Shown one piece after another: positions 23,726 to 32,035 of a stretch of DNA of 32,122 bases. The first letter of the stretch is position 1; the number at the start of each line of letters is the position of its first letter. The notes under the pieces were generated by a model. It was not told where the DNA came from and did not search any database. It worked only from the letters and a program-made list of their open reading frames with translations. This DNA is from Clostridiales bacterium. Its GTDB lineage: Bacteria > Bacillota > Clostridia > Lachnospirales > Lachnospiraceae. The stretch lies in the NCBI GenBank assembly GCA_019416265.1, contig DXXQ01000186.1:1-32122 (forward strand). Reading direction: 5' to 3'. The translations under genes were made by a program, and so were the position numbers.

Positions 23726-25114
23726 TTAGCGAATGCAAAGGCTGTCAGACATTACGCAGCGTCTTCTCTTTGTGAATGTGCTTGCGCTTGTAAGACCTTC
23801 TCCTGTACGGCTTGCGATTGTGAAAGTACAGTAGCCTTCTCCACCGAATCCAAGTGCTGCGTAGGAAGGTGCATTTTTCACCAGGATTGCTGTGTCGATT
23901 GCTTTCGCGTATTTGGTGATATTATCGATATTCTTGGAATGAATATGTGCGGAGTGGCGATTGCCGTGCTCAAGCCATACAGCCTGCTCTACAGCGTCGT
24001 CAAAATCCTTCGCTCTTACTACACCAAGGATCGGCATCATAAGCTCTGTGGAAATAAGCGGATGCTCCTTCGGTCCCTCGAATACGATACAGCGGATGTT
24101 AGCCGGAACATCAACTCCGATCATGGAGAGGAGAGTTCTCGCGTCACGTCCTACACATTTACGGTTCAGCTTGCCGCCTGCCAGAACAACATCTACAAGC
24201 TTCTGCTGTTCTTCCTCAGAAGCAAGATAGCAGTCGTTTTCTGTAACCAGATAGTGCATCAGTTCATCTACGATAGGATTTACTGCAACGATCTCCTTCT
24301 CTGCAATACACGGAAGGTTGTTGTCGAAGGTACATCCGTTTACGATGTCCTGAGCTGCTTTACGGATATCTGCTGTCTCGTCTACAAGTGCAGGAGGGTT
24401 ACCTGCGCCTGCGCCGATTCCACGCTTTCCGGAGGAAAGAACTGCGGTAACTACGCCAGGGCCGCCTGTAGCTGCGATCAGCGGAATATCTTTATGCTTC
24501 ATCATAATATCACTTGTTTCAAGTGTAGGCTTCTCAACAGTTACTGCGATGTTGTCCGGACCGCCAGCCTCAAGGGAAGCTTCGTTTACCAGGTTGATCG
24601 CATAGATGGAAGTCTTGATTGCTGCCGGATGAGGGTTGAATACAACTGTATTTCCTCCTGCCAGCATACCCATTGTATTACATAAAACAGTCTCACTTGG
24701 GTTTGTACATGGTGTGATCGCACCGATAACTCCAAATGGTCCCATTTCGATCAGGGTCAGACCTCTGTCCCCTGACCATGCGGTTGTTGTGATATCCTCT
24801 GTACCAGGTGTCTTATCTGCTACAAGATGGTGTTTCAGGATCTTGTCTCCCACATTTCCCATTCCTGTCTCATCAACACCCATACGTGCAAGGATTTCCG
24901 CATTTTCTCTTATTTTCTTGCGGATGCAGGTAATAATTTTTTCTCTCTGGTCCATGGACATTTTCTTAACGATGAGTTCTGCTTTTTTTGCAGCCTCGAT
25001 CGCTTCGTTCATATCCTTAAAAACTCCATGTTTTCCGGAGGGAGCTTCTGCAATCTGCATTTTTGCCATTACTGCCTGTACAATTTCTTGTACCATATTT
25101 TCATTTACTGGCAT
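23726..25114 (-). CDS. pduP: CoA-acylating aldehyde dehydrogenase, PduP/EutE-like
   Basis: A 462-residue enzyme that oxidises propionaldehyde to propionyl-CoA with NAD+. The catalytic cysteine is Cys269 in CTFDNNLPCIAEKE, the usual motif of acylating ALDHs, and the cofactor-site region PHPAAIKTS lies near 161-169. Residues 5-20 (ENMVQEIVQAVMAKMQ) form an N-terminal encapsulation-peptide helix, followed by a linker to about 30. An AAGGAGG site precedes the ATG. It follows the aldolase by 32 bp. Its NADH output is balanced by the two alcohol dehydrogenases in the same operon. Confidence 0.94.
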   Translation of the reverse strand: MPVNENMVQEIVQAVMAKMQIAEAPSGKHGVFKDMNEAIEAAKKAELIVKKMSMDQREKIITCIRKKIRENAEILARMGVDETGMGNVGDKILKHHLVADKTPGTEDITTTAWSGDRGLTLIEMGPFGVIGAITPCTNPSETVLCNTMGMLAGGNTVVFNPHPAAIKTSIYAINLVNEASLEAGGPDNIAVTVEKPTLETSDIMMKHKDIPLIAATGGPGVVTAVLSSGKRGIGAGAGNPPALVDETADIRKAAQDIVNGCTFDNNLPCIAEKEIVAVNPIVDELMHYLVTENDCYLASEEEQQKLVDVVLAGGKLNRKCVGRDARTLLSMIGVDVPANIRCIVFEGPKEHPLISTELMMPILGVVRAKDFDDAVEQAVWLEHGNRHSAHIHSKNIDNITKYAKAIDTAILVKNAPSYAALGFGGEGYCTFTIASRTGEGLTSASTFTKRRRCVMSDSLCIR

Positions 25115-25146
25115 GAGATTGTCCTCCTTAGAAATTTATAACCAGA

Positions 25147-25962
25147 TTATTTCAGACCTAACTGAGCCATTACCTGTTTTGTAATGCTTGCTACTAACTC
25201 AGCGTCAGCTTCCTTCGGAGCATCCTCACATGCTGTTGTGTATGTGCAGCGGCTTCCGCAGTTGTGGCAGTTTAAAGTATCTTTGTTTACGCAAAGGTTT
25301 GCCGGATGTTTGCCCGGAAGACCCATTTTTCTTCTGATCTCATATAATTTCTCGATCTGCTCTTTATCGAATTCCTTCGGTCCGCCGAGAACTTTGGATT
25401 TGTAAAGAAGTTCTGCATAGAACTCAAGGGATTCCATCTTCATGTAAGCAGCCATAAGATCTGTAGACCATGTTAATGCACCGTGGTTCTCAAGAAGAAC
25501 TGCATCGAAGTATGGAAGGTATTTTTCAAGGTTGTCCGGGATCTCTACTGTAGAAGGTGTACCATACTCAGCGATCGGAACACATCCAAGAGCGATAACT
25601 GCTTCCGGCATGATCGGAGCGGAAAGCGGAATACCTGCAATTGCAAAGCTTGTTGCATATGTAGGATGAGCATGTACAACTGCGCCTACGTCCGGTCTCT
25701 TCTCATATACTCTCATGTGCATTTTGATCTCGGAAGATGGACGGAATCCCGGGTTAGCCTGGATCACGTTACCCTTTGCATCTACTTTACAGATAAATTC
25801 CGGTGTCATGAAACCTTTAGATACACCTGTTGGTGTGCAAAGGAATTCATTGTCGCTGATCTTAACGGAGATATTTCCGTCGTTTGCAGCTACCATGTTA
25901 CGGTTGTAGATTCTTCTTCCTACTTCACAGATCATTTTTTTGATTTCGTACTCGTTTACCAT
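25147..25962 (-). CDS. fucA: Class II L-fuculose-phosphate aldolase with Cys-rich linker and C-terminal encapsulation peptide
   Basis: A 271-residue zinc aldolase that splits L-fuculose-1-phosphate to DHAP and L-lactaldehyde; a rhamnulose-1-P role is also possible. Family residues are present: GNIS (30-33), TPTG (43-46), Glu78 (SSE), His97 and His99 (HAHP) and His160 (ENHGA). It is about 55 residues longer than E. coli FucA. The extra tail holds cysteines 224, 232, 235, 239 and 245, then an amphipathic helix (ADAELVASITKQVMAQLGL, 252-270) that matches encapsulation peptides. It is the first gene of the large operon, behind an AAGGAGG site and a good promoter. It resembles the aldolase of the C. 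phytofermentans compartment as I recall it. Confidence 0.93.
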   Translation of the reverse strand: MVNEYEIKKMICEVGRRIYNRNMVAANDGNISVKISDNEFLCTPTGVSKGFMTPEFICKVDAKGNVIQANPGFRPSSEIKMHMRVYEKRPDVGAVVHAHPTYATSFAIAGIPLSAPIMPEAVIALGCVPIAEYGTPSTVEIPDNLEKYLPYFDAVLLENHGALTWSTDLMAAYMKMESLEFYAELLYKSKVLGGPKEFDKEQIEKLYEIRRKMGLPGKHPANLCVNKDTLNCHNCGSRCTYTTACEDAPKEADAELVASITKQVMAQLGLK

Positions 25963-26064
25963 GCTTTCTTCCTCCTTAAGGCATTTGGTTTCGCAGTTTT
26001 CAGCTTTTTACGCAGATTCCGCTGAAAAACCGCATTTTTTCTGACTTTCTGCGCTACTGTTCAT

Positions 26065-26093
26065 ATTCTACTATATCTCACAGAAAAAGTCAA
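26065..26093 (-). promoter_or_regulatory. Sigma-A promoter of the large microcompartment operon
   Basis: Minus-strand TTGACT (26088-26093), exactly 17 bp, TAGAAT (26065-26070). The start of transcription would leave a leader of about 95 bases before the aldolase ATG. G/T-rich repeats on the plus strand lie directly upstream. Confidence 0.75.
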
Positions 26094-26102
26094 GAGTAAC
26101 CC

Positions 26103-26150
26103 GTTGTTTTGTGTTGTTTTTGTGTGGTTTTATATGTTGTTTTTTTTGGG
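26103..26150 (+). promoter_or_regulatory. G/T-rich repeats upstream of the aldolase promoter (candidate activator sites)
   Basis: The plus strand carries near-tandem units: GTTGTTTT, GTGTTGTTTTT, TGTGTGGTTTT (26121-26131) and ATGTTGTTTTTT, at about 10-14 bp spacing. The TGTGGTTTT core matches one in the dehydratase control region (29689-29697). The site lies immediately upstream of the -35, as expected for an AraC-type activator. Low sequence complexity lowers certainty. Confidence 0.45.
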
Positions 26151-26161
26151 TTTCAAGTAAT

Positions 26162-26953
26162 TCAGCCACCAATCTGGCAATCAAGCCCACATACTGCGTG
26201 AACTGCTTTTTTCAGTGTCGCCATATGTTCCGGGGATGGCGGCTCCACCCCTTCCATCAGATAGGTTCTTCCCAGACCGTCATATTTATCCTGTCCCAGT
26301 CTGTGATACGGAAGCAGATGTATCTTCTCAACTCCCGGCAGTGTCGCTGCAAATCCGGCAATATCCTGGATTTCCTCCACTGTGTCGTTGAAGGTGGGAA
26401 TCACAGGAACCCGGATGACCAGCTTTGTCATGCCGGACAGTGCCACCCTTCGGGCGTTTTCCATCATCAGCTCATTGGGTCTGCCTGTAAATTCCTTATG
26501 CTTCGCCGGGTTTGTATGTTTTATATCCATCAGATAAAGATCCAGATAGGGCAAAAGCATTTCTATTGATTCCCAGGGCGCACACGCCATACTTTCGATG
26601 GCAGTGTTGATGCCCCTCTCTTTGGCAGCGCGCAGAAGATCTCTGGCAAACTCCGGTTGACAGAGACATTCTCCGCCGGAAAGCGTCATCCCTCCGCCGG
26701 AACGGTAATAATAGGGTCTGTCGCACTCCACCTCTTCGATCATCTCCCGGACTGTCACGTCACGGCCGATCACCTTATCTTCTCCCTGCACCTTCATCGT
26801 CTGGATCTTATATTCCTGGGATTCCGGATTACAGCACCATCGGCAGCGCAGTACGCAGCCCTTTAAGAATACAATGGTGCGGATCCCCGGTCCGTCATGG
26901 ATGGAATATCTCTGGACATCAAATATTCTTCCCGTCCTCTCCAAATAATCCAT
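26162..26953 (-). CDS. Glycyl-radical enzyme activase (radical SAM)
   Basis: A 263-residue radical SAM enzyme that installs the glycyl radical on the neighbouring dehydratase. The cluster motif Cys33-x3-Cys37-x2-Cys40 lies in LKGCVLRCRWC, after the typical YSIHDGPGIRTIVFLKG segment. A TLSGGE motif (SAM binding) is near 93-98. Many compartment-associated activases carry an extra ferredoxin-like double cluster insert after the radical SAM motif. None is seen here; the length is closer to PflA. The gene starts 38 bp after the dehydratase stop, behind AAAGGGG and a small CAGCC/GGCTG hairpin. The pairing with the dehydratase is secure; the substrate glycine is inferred to be its Gly817. Confidence 0.93.
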   Translation of the reverse strand: MDYLERTGRIFDVQRYSIHDGPGIRTIVFLKGCVLRCRWCCNPESQEYKIQTMKVQGEDKVIGRDVTVREMIEEVECDRPYYYRSGGGMTLSGGECLCQPEFARDLLRAAKERGINTAIESMACAPWESIEMLLPYLDLYLMDIKHTNPAKHKEFTGRPNELMMENARRVALSGMTKLVIRVPVIPTFNDTVEEIQDIAGFAATLPGVEKIHLLPYHRLGQDKYDGLGRTYLMEGVEPPSPEHMATLKKAVHAVCGLDCQIGG

Positions 26954-26991
26954 GAGCTTCCCCTTTCTCAGCCAAAGGCTGTTTTTCCCGT

Positions 26992-29517
26992 TTAGAATCC
27001 CTGCTCTGTACGGCGGATGATATCATCCTGCAAAGAGCGGGAAAGTGTTGTAAACAGTGCGCTGTATCCAGCTACACGCACAACCAGATGTTTATATTTA
27101 TCCGGGTGCTTCTGTGCATCCAGAAGTGTCTCGCGGTCAACTACGTTGAACTGCATATGCATTCCCTTCTGATCGAAATAGGAACGGATCAGAGCCACAA
27201 ATTTCTCCAGGCCCTCTCTTCCCGACAAAGCGGAAGGATGGAATTTCTGGTTAAACAGTGTTCCGTTGGATACGATAAAGTGATCCAGTCTGGAAACGGA
27301 GGTCGCCGCTGCTGTAGGCCCTTTCACATCCTTGCCTGCTGACGGGGAAACGCCGTCTGCAACAGGAGTATGGGCATAACGTCCGTCCGGTGTAGCTCCT
27401 GTCTGGCCGCCCAGGGGAACATTGGCTGATACCGGATATAAGCCCGCCTGATACATACCGCCTCTGGGATTCTTGTAATTCTGAAGGGGTTTCGTGTATG
27501 TATACGCCACATCTCTTGCAAAGTAATCAACCTCAGGAATGTCATTTCCGAATTTCGGAACTTCTTCGATCAGATTATGGATTTCTTCAAATCTCGCCGC
27601 TTTTGCAGGCTCCGGTTTCATTCCCACAAGGGAAGAGATCACAGCTGCCGCTGCCTGGGCGTCCACTGTCTGACCTGCCTTTTTCATTTCTCCGAGAACT
27701 GTTTCTGCAATATCTGCTGCGGACTGCTCATCGAGACCCTTTCCATAATTCCATGCCAGAGCTTCTTTTAATTCTGCCATGGTGAATTTCTTCTCTTCAT
27801 ATACAAGTTTGCGCACAGCAAAAAGAGCGTCTGCCATATTGGCAATTCCAAAGCCCTGAGGACCTGTGAAATTATAAACAGCTCCGCCTTCCTGCACAGA
27901 TTTTCCGGCCTTCATGCAGTCATCCACCATACAGGACAAAAACGGAAGCGGACATCTCTCCCCATGAGCAACGTCAATGGCATTATCTGCGTTTACAAGA
28001 AGAGAAATAAAATATTCCATCTGTTTCTTATAGGCATCGTAAAACTCATCGAAGGTGGCCATCTTAGTCACATCCCCTGTCCTGACGCCTACCTGGACTC
28101 CTTTATCCATGCCGTTTGAGAAAACAAGCTCAAGAGGACGGCACATATTAAAGAATGCAGCATCATGCCATCCATCTGTTTTTCCTGCTTTCTGAGGCTC
28201 TACACAGCCGATGATATTATACTCTCTGGCATCTGCAAGGCTTAAGCCGCGGTTCTGAAGAGCCGGGATGATCACCTCATCATTGTAATATGCCGGAAGA
28301 CCGATTCCCGTTCTTGTCAGCTCTGCTGCCTTGATCAGGAATTCATGGGGCGTTCCGTTCCACACCCGCACGGACAGAGACGGCTGTGGAAGATGCACAT
28401 GCATCGATGCCTGAATACTCATAAAGGACAGATCATTTGTCACATCGTTTCCATCCTTGTCCTGACCTCCTGCGATCAGGTTCTGGAAAAGGCTGTAGCC
28501 TGCAAACCCTTCTGCTGATGCAGCGTCACGGCACTTATTCAGGTCATTTAACTTCACCCAGATACAGTCCATCAATTCCTGGGCATACTCCCGGCTGATA
28601 TTTCCCTGTTCCATATCCTTCTTATAATAAGGATACATATACTGGTCAAATCGTCCCGGAGAAATGGAATGTCCGCTGCTCTCCAGCTGGATCAGCTGCT
28701 GTACAAACCAGAAAGACTGACAGGCTTCATAAAATCCTGTGGCGCCTTTGGCCGGTACACGGCTGCAGTTTCTGGCAATCACCAGAAGCTCCTGTTTCCG
28801 CGCCTGATCCCGGCATCTGTCTGCCATCTCAAGAGCAAGCTCCGCATAGCGCTGTGCATACTCGATAACTGCCTGGCAGCTCAGGATCACCCCATTGAGG
28901 AAATGAGATTTTTTTGCATAGTTCTCATCCCCCACCTTGCAGCTGTCAAGCTCCGCCTGTGCCTTTGCAATGATTCCCTCGTAACCGATTGCCAGTACCT
29001 CTTCATATTTAACAGTCACATGTCCTACGCCGTTATAAAAATAATTTCCCGGCGTAAAAATGTTGTGGTCAATGGCAGCGATGGCTTCAGGAGCCATATA
29101 AGACGTGGCAAGTTCACTGGTGGTTTTTCCCTTCCAGTATTTATGTACCCTTCTCAGCTCCTCCTTGGTCTCCTCTGCAATGTAGAACGGGTCTGCGCTT
29201 CGTGTTTCCACAGTATCAAGCTCGTCCTCCAGCCACTGAAACGAATATTCCGGGTAAGTCTGACATCCTCTCGGAGCAATGGTAGTGCTGCCTACGATCA
29301 GTTCCTCATCACGGATAATGATCGGAATGTTTCGAAGGATGTGGGCAAAAGCCTTCGCCCTTCGGGTAATGATCGGCTCGCCTTCTGTTTCCATGTAGGA
29401 TTCTGTGATGAGCCTTGCTCTGGCAGATTCAATGACAGGCATTTTCTCATACAGATGGTCTACCAGTCTGGTGATTCTGGGACTTTTCGGAATATCTGAC
29501 GTCTGAAACTTCTCCAT
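26992..29517 (-). CDS. Glycyl-radical 1,2-propanediol dehydratase (B12-independent)
   Basis: An 841-residue glycyl radical enzyme that dehydrates 1,2-propanediol to propionaldehyde. The start at 29517 (MEKFQTSDIPKSPRITRLVD) follows AAAGGAG. The radical loop RVAGYSA carries Gly817. The thiyl residue Cys438 and base Glu440 are in IIGCVEP. Substrate residues known from C. butyricum glycerol dehydratase (His164, His281-Ser282, Asp447) correspond to His166, His283-Ser284 and Asp452. Numbering agrees with what I recall for the Roseburia inulinivorans propanediol dehydratase. This argues against pyruvate formate-lyase and choline lyase. Glycerol may also be a substrate. It has its own promoter and forms an operon with the activase. 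No clear encapsulation peptide is seen. Confidence 0.94.
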   Translation of the reverse strand: MEKFQTSDIPKSPRITRLVDHLYEKMPVIESARARLITESYMETEGEPIITRRAKAFAHILRNIPIIIRDEELIVGSTTIAPRGCQTYPEYSFQWLEDELDTVETRSADPFYIAEETKEELRRVHKYWKGKTTSELATSYMAPEAIAAIDHNIFTPGNYFYNGVGHVTVKYEEVLAIGYEGIIAKAQAELDSCKVGDENYAKKSHFLNGVILSCQAVIEYAQRYAELALEMADRCRDQARKQELLVIARNCSRVPAKGATGFYEACQSFWFVQQLIQLESSGHSISPGRFDQYMYPYYKKDMEQGNISREYAQELMDCIWVKLNDLNKCRDAASAEGFAGYSLFQNLIAGGQDKDGNDVTNDLSFMSIQASMHVHLPQPSLSVRVWNGTPHEFLIKAAELTRTGIGLPAYYNDEVIIPALQNRGLSLADAREYNIIGCVEPQKAGKTDGWHDAAFFNMCRPLELVFSNGMDKGVQVGVRTGDVTKMATFDEFYDAYKKQMEYFISLLVNADNAIDVAHGERCPLPFLSCMVDDCMKAGKSVQEGGAVYNFTGPQGFGIANMADALFAVRKLVYEEKKFTMAELKEALAWNYGKGLDEQSAADIAETVLGEMKKAGQTVDAQAAAAVISSLVGMKPEPAKAARFEEIHNLIEEVPKFGNDIPEVDYFARDVAYTYTKPLQNYKNPRGGMYQAGLYPVSANVPLGGQTGATPDGRYAHTPVADGVSPSAGKDVKGPTAAATSVSRLDHFIVSNGTLFNQKFHPSALSGREGLEKFVALIRSYFDQKGMHMQFNVVDRETLLDAQKHPDKYKHLVVRVAGYSALFTTLSRSLQDDIIRRTEQGF

Positions 29518-29630
29518 AATTCTCCTTTCCCATAACGGGCAGATCGCCGAAATCCACGGTCTGCCAAAGCAGCTCACACGAAGGACGACGGTAAAATGCC
29601 TATTATGTCATCTTATGGTTCATAAATTTC

Positions 29631-29659
29631 ATTATACCCTAGAGGTCCCCTAATGTCAA
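29631..29659 (-). promoter_or_regulatory. Consensus promoter of the dehydratase-activase operon
   Basis: Minus-strand TTGACA (29654-29659), 17 bp, TATAAT (29631-29636): both hexamers are perfect. The spacer is unusually G/C-rich (AGGGGACCTCTAGGG). The leader is about 110 nt and contains a hairpin with GGCAGA/TCTGCC arms near 29540-29567. The 315-bp gap 29518-29832 holds this promoter, the cre-like site, the TGTGG repeats and the promoter of the divergent gene. Confidence 0.85.
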
Positions 29660-29668
29660 CGAAAACAA
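29653..29668. promoter_or_regulatory. cre-like catabolite repression site overlapping the dehydratase -35
   Basis: ATGTCAACGAAAACAA (plus strand) fits the degenerate Gram-positive cre consensus WTGNNARCGNWWWCAW at every position. It overlaps the whole -35 hexamer of the dehydratase promoter, so bound CcpA would block it. CcpA itself is not in the window. Confidence 0.6.
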
Positions 29669-29686
29669 CATTGGTTTTCTTTTTAT

Positions 29687-29720
29687 TATGTGGTTTTTAG
29701 AGGGTTATATATGTGGTATT
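29687..29720 (+). promoter_or_regulatory. TATGTGGT direct repeats (candidate AraC-family operator) upstream of the dehydratase
   Basis: TATGTGGT begins at 29687 and again at 29710, 23 bp apart. The second copy lies within TATATGTGGTATT (29708-29720), identical to the motif before fucI. The repeats lie about 30-60 bp upstream of the dehydratase -35, between it and the divergent PHP gene, so they could serve either. Confidence 0.55.
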
Positions 29721-29753
29721 TGTTTGTTTTTGTGTTGAGTCTTCCTTTCGGTA

Positions 29754-29782
29754 TTGACATTCTTTTTTTCCTCTGTCATACT
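29754..29782 (+). promoter_or_regulatory. Probable promoter of the PHP-MATE genes
   Basis: Plus-strand TTGACA (29754-29759), about 17 bp, CATACT (29777-29782). The -35 is perfect and the -10 is weak. It lies 50 bp before the PHP gene start. Confidence 0.5.
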
Positions 29783-29832
29783 TATTCTATCAGTACTCTG
29801 ATACAGATTTCACATCGAAAGGAGCTGACATC

Positions 29833-30549
29833 ATGTATCTTTCAGATATGCACACCCATTCCATTGCAAGCGGTCACGGAACCTCCTGTACCATCTCCGA
29901 AATGGCCAAAGAAGCTTCCCGGAAAGGACTTAAGCTTCTCGGGATTACCGATCACGGTCCCGGAACTCTGGCTGCCGGTACTCCTTCTTATTTCAGAAGC
30001 CTGGCATTCTGCCCCAGGAAACGCTTTGGAGTCGAGGTGTTTTACGGAGTTGAACTGAATATTCTGGACGAAGAAGGACATGTAGATCTAGACGGAGAGC
30101 TTCTTGGGCATCTCGACTACGCCATTGCAAGTATGCACTCCTGGAATTATAAGCCCGGTACTGTGGAAGCCAATACCAGGGCCTTCCTTAATGTAATGAA
30201 AAACCCTCATGTTAAAATTCTCGGACACTGCGACAATCCTGCCTATCCTGTTGACTATGAGGCTCTTGCCGCATCAGCCGGAGAAAACGGAGTGATCTTC
30301 GAAATCAACGAGGCTTCTCTGGCTCCCGGAGGCTACAGGGGAGACACCAGGGAAAATGCTTCCGCTATCCTGCGCTGTTGTGCCAGATACCAGATTCCCA
30401 TCCTTCTATCCAGTGACAGTCACGGAAAAGATCACATCGGAGATTTTACATGCGGAGCCGAATTCGTCCATCAGGCCATGTTCCCGGAGTCTCTGATCCT
30501 GAACAATCAGATTCCCAGGCTGAAAGTCTTTCTGACCACTCACATCTGA
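29833..30549 (+). CDS. PHP-domain metallophosphoesterase (YcdX/histidinol-phosphatase-like)
   Basis: A 238-residue hydrolase of the PHP family. Metal-binding motifs are in order: MHTHS (residues 6-10), ITDHG (38-42), a Glu in YGVELN (about 71-76), SMHSW (100-104), GHCDNP (about 132-137) and SSDSH (about 194-198). An AAAGGAG site precedes the ATG. Related proteins are phosphatases; the physiological substrate cannot be told from sequence. It is divergent from the dehydratase operon and shares its control region, but a role in propanediol metabolism is unproven. The MATE gene follows after 46 bp and is probably co-transcribed. Confidence 0.88.
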   Translation: MYLSDMHTHSIASGHGTSCTISEMAKEASRKGLKLLGITDHGPGTLAAGTPSYFRSLAFCPRKRFGVEVFYGVELNILDEEGHVDLDGELLGHLDYAIASMHSWNYKPGTVEANTRAFLNVMKNPHVKILGHCDNPAYPVDYEALAASAGENGVIFEINEASLAPGGYRGDTRENASAILRCCARYQIPILLSSDSHGKDHIGDFTCGAEFVHQAMFPESLILNNQIPRLKVFLTTHI

Positions 30550-30595
30550 TCTTGGGCTGACTCTAAACTTATTTCACTTTATCGGAGGAATCTAC

Positions 30596-31978
30596 ATGAA
30601 ACAGACAACTGCTCCAGCCGGAAATCCTTTAGGGACAGCTCCGGTGGGAAGCCTTTTACGAAAATTTGCCATCCCAAGTATTATCAGTATGGTGGTAAAT
30701 GCACTTTACAACATTGTTGACCAGATTTTCATCGGACAGGGTGTGGGAATGCTCGGAAACGCCGCCACCAATGTGGCTTTCCCCATAGCGACTGTCACCC
30801 TGGCAGTTTCTCTTCTGCTGGGAATCGGAGGTGCATCCAATTTCAACCTTGCTCTGGGCAGCAAACAGACAGAACGTGCCCGCCGTATTGCCGGAACCGC
30901 TTTCGGAAGCCTGATTATCTTCGGTGTTTCCCTTTGTCTGATCATCCGCTGCTTTCTGGATCCTATTGTAGCTGCATGCGGAGCTACAGACCAGACTCTC
31001 GGATACTCCCTTTCCTATGTCGGCATCACCTCACTTGGTTTTCCCTTTGTGATGCTTTCCACAGGAGGGTGTCATCTGATCCGCGCCGACGGAAAGCCCA
31101 CATACTCCATGCTGGCCACGCTCTCCGGAGCTCTCATTAACACGATTTTAGACCCTCTGTTTATTTTCGGCTTCGGCTGGGGCATCGAGGGAGCTGCATG
31201 GGCAACTGTGATCGGACAGATTTTTTCCGCAGTCATGATCCTTGCCTATCTCCCCAAATATTTAAACGGCTCTTTAAAGCCCAGGGATTTCATCCCCAGA
31301 CCGGATTGTCTCAAGGCGATCGTCTCCCTTGGCTCTGCGGCCTGCATTAACCAGCTGGCCATTACCGTCGTCCAGATTCTGATGAATAACACGCTTCGCC
31401 ACTACGGCGCCCTCTCCGTTTACGGCAGTGACATTCCTCTTGCAGTTGTGGGAATCGTTTCAAAGATCAACATGCTTTTCCTGGCTGTTGTCATCGGCCT
31501 TTCCCAGGGTGCACAGCCGATCATCAGCTTTAATTATGGAGCCGGAAATTACAAGCGGGTAAAGGAAGCCTATCTCAAAGCTGCAGGATTATCCACCGTC
31601 ATCGCCGTGGCTGCAACCCTGGCATTTGAGATTTTCCCCAAACCTATTATCAGTATTTTCGGAAACGGCGATGAGCTTTATTATCAGTTTGCAGTAAAGT
31701 TTATCCGGGTTTTCCTGTTCTGTACCTTCTTTAACGGGCTTCAGCCTGTAACCGCCAACTTCTTCTCCTCCATAGGAAAAGCAGTGAAGGGCATTTTCTT
31801 ATCCATGACAAGACAGATCATCTTCCTTGTACCTCTGGTGATCATCTTTCCTCTGTTCATGGGTGTGGAGGGAGTTATGTTCTCCGGTCCAATTGCAGAC
31901 GGAGCCGCAGGAGTCCTTGCCATCCTTCTTATTTACAAAGAATTCAAGGTCATGACTGCACAGGAAAACAACGCGTAG
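30596..31978 (+). CDS. MATE-family multidrug/Na+ or H+ antiporter
   Basis: A 460-residue membrane protein with about 12 hydrophobic helices in two homologous halves. Typical MATE segments are present: PSIISMVVNALYNIVDQIFIG (region about 27-47), a GLSQGAQPIISFNYGAG segment (about 302-318) in the second half, and a repeated pattern of Pro/Gly in helices. It is closest in appearance to the MepA-like subgroup of Firmicutes. Substrates could be cationic drugs or metabolites. The start follows a GGAGG site, and the gene lies close behind the PHP hydrolase. Confidence 0.92.
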   Translation: MKQTTAPAGNPLGTAPVGSLLRKFAIPSIISMVVNALYNIVDQIFIGQGVGMLGNAATNVAFPIATVTLAVSLLLGIGGASNFNLALGSKQTERARRIAGTAFGSLIIFGVSLCLIIRCFLDPIVAACGATDQTLGYSLSYVGITSLGFPFVMLSTGGCHLIRADGKPTYSMLATLSGALINTILDPLFIFGFGWGIEGAAWATVIGQIFSAVMILAYLPKYLNGSLKPRDFIPRPDCLKAIVSLGSAACINQLAITVVQILMNNTLRHYGALSVYGSDIPLAVVGIVSKINMLFLAVVIGLSQGAQPIISFNYGAGNYKRVKEAYLKAAGLSTVIAVAATLAFEIFPKPIISIFGNGDELYYQFAVKFIRVFLFCTFFNGLQPVTANFFSSIGKAVKGIFLSMTRQIIFLVPLVIIFPLFMGVEGVMFSGPIADGAAGVLAILLIYKEFKVMTAQENNA

Positions 31979-32035
31979 ACTGCTTTTGCAGATATCTCTC
32001 TCTTTCCGAAGTATTTCAGACAGTGTGAACTACTC

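Noticed and set aside
23507..24685. A 392-codon plus-strand open frame opposite the aldehyde dehydrogenase and Zn-ADH
   Set aside because: It is antisense to two clear enzymes, Cys-rich and without recognisable domains or a convincing ribosome site.
26992..29517. Choline trimethylamine-lyase or pyruvate formate-lyase as the identity of the glycyl radical enzyme
   Set aside because: The diol-binding set His166, His283-Ser284 and Asp452 with Cys438/Glu440 matches glycerol/propanediol dehydratases. The neighbours are an aldolase and fucI rather than choline genes, and the adjacent Cys-Cys pair of pyruvate formate-lyase is absent.
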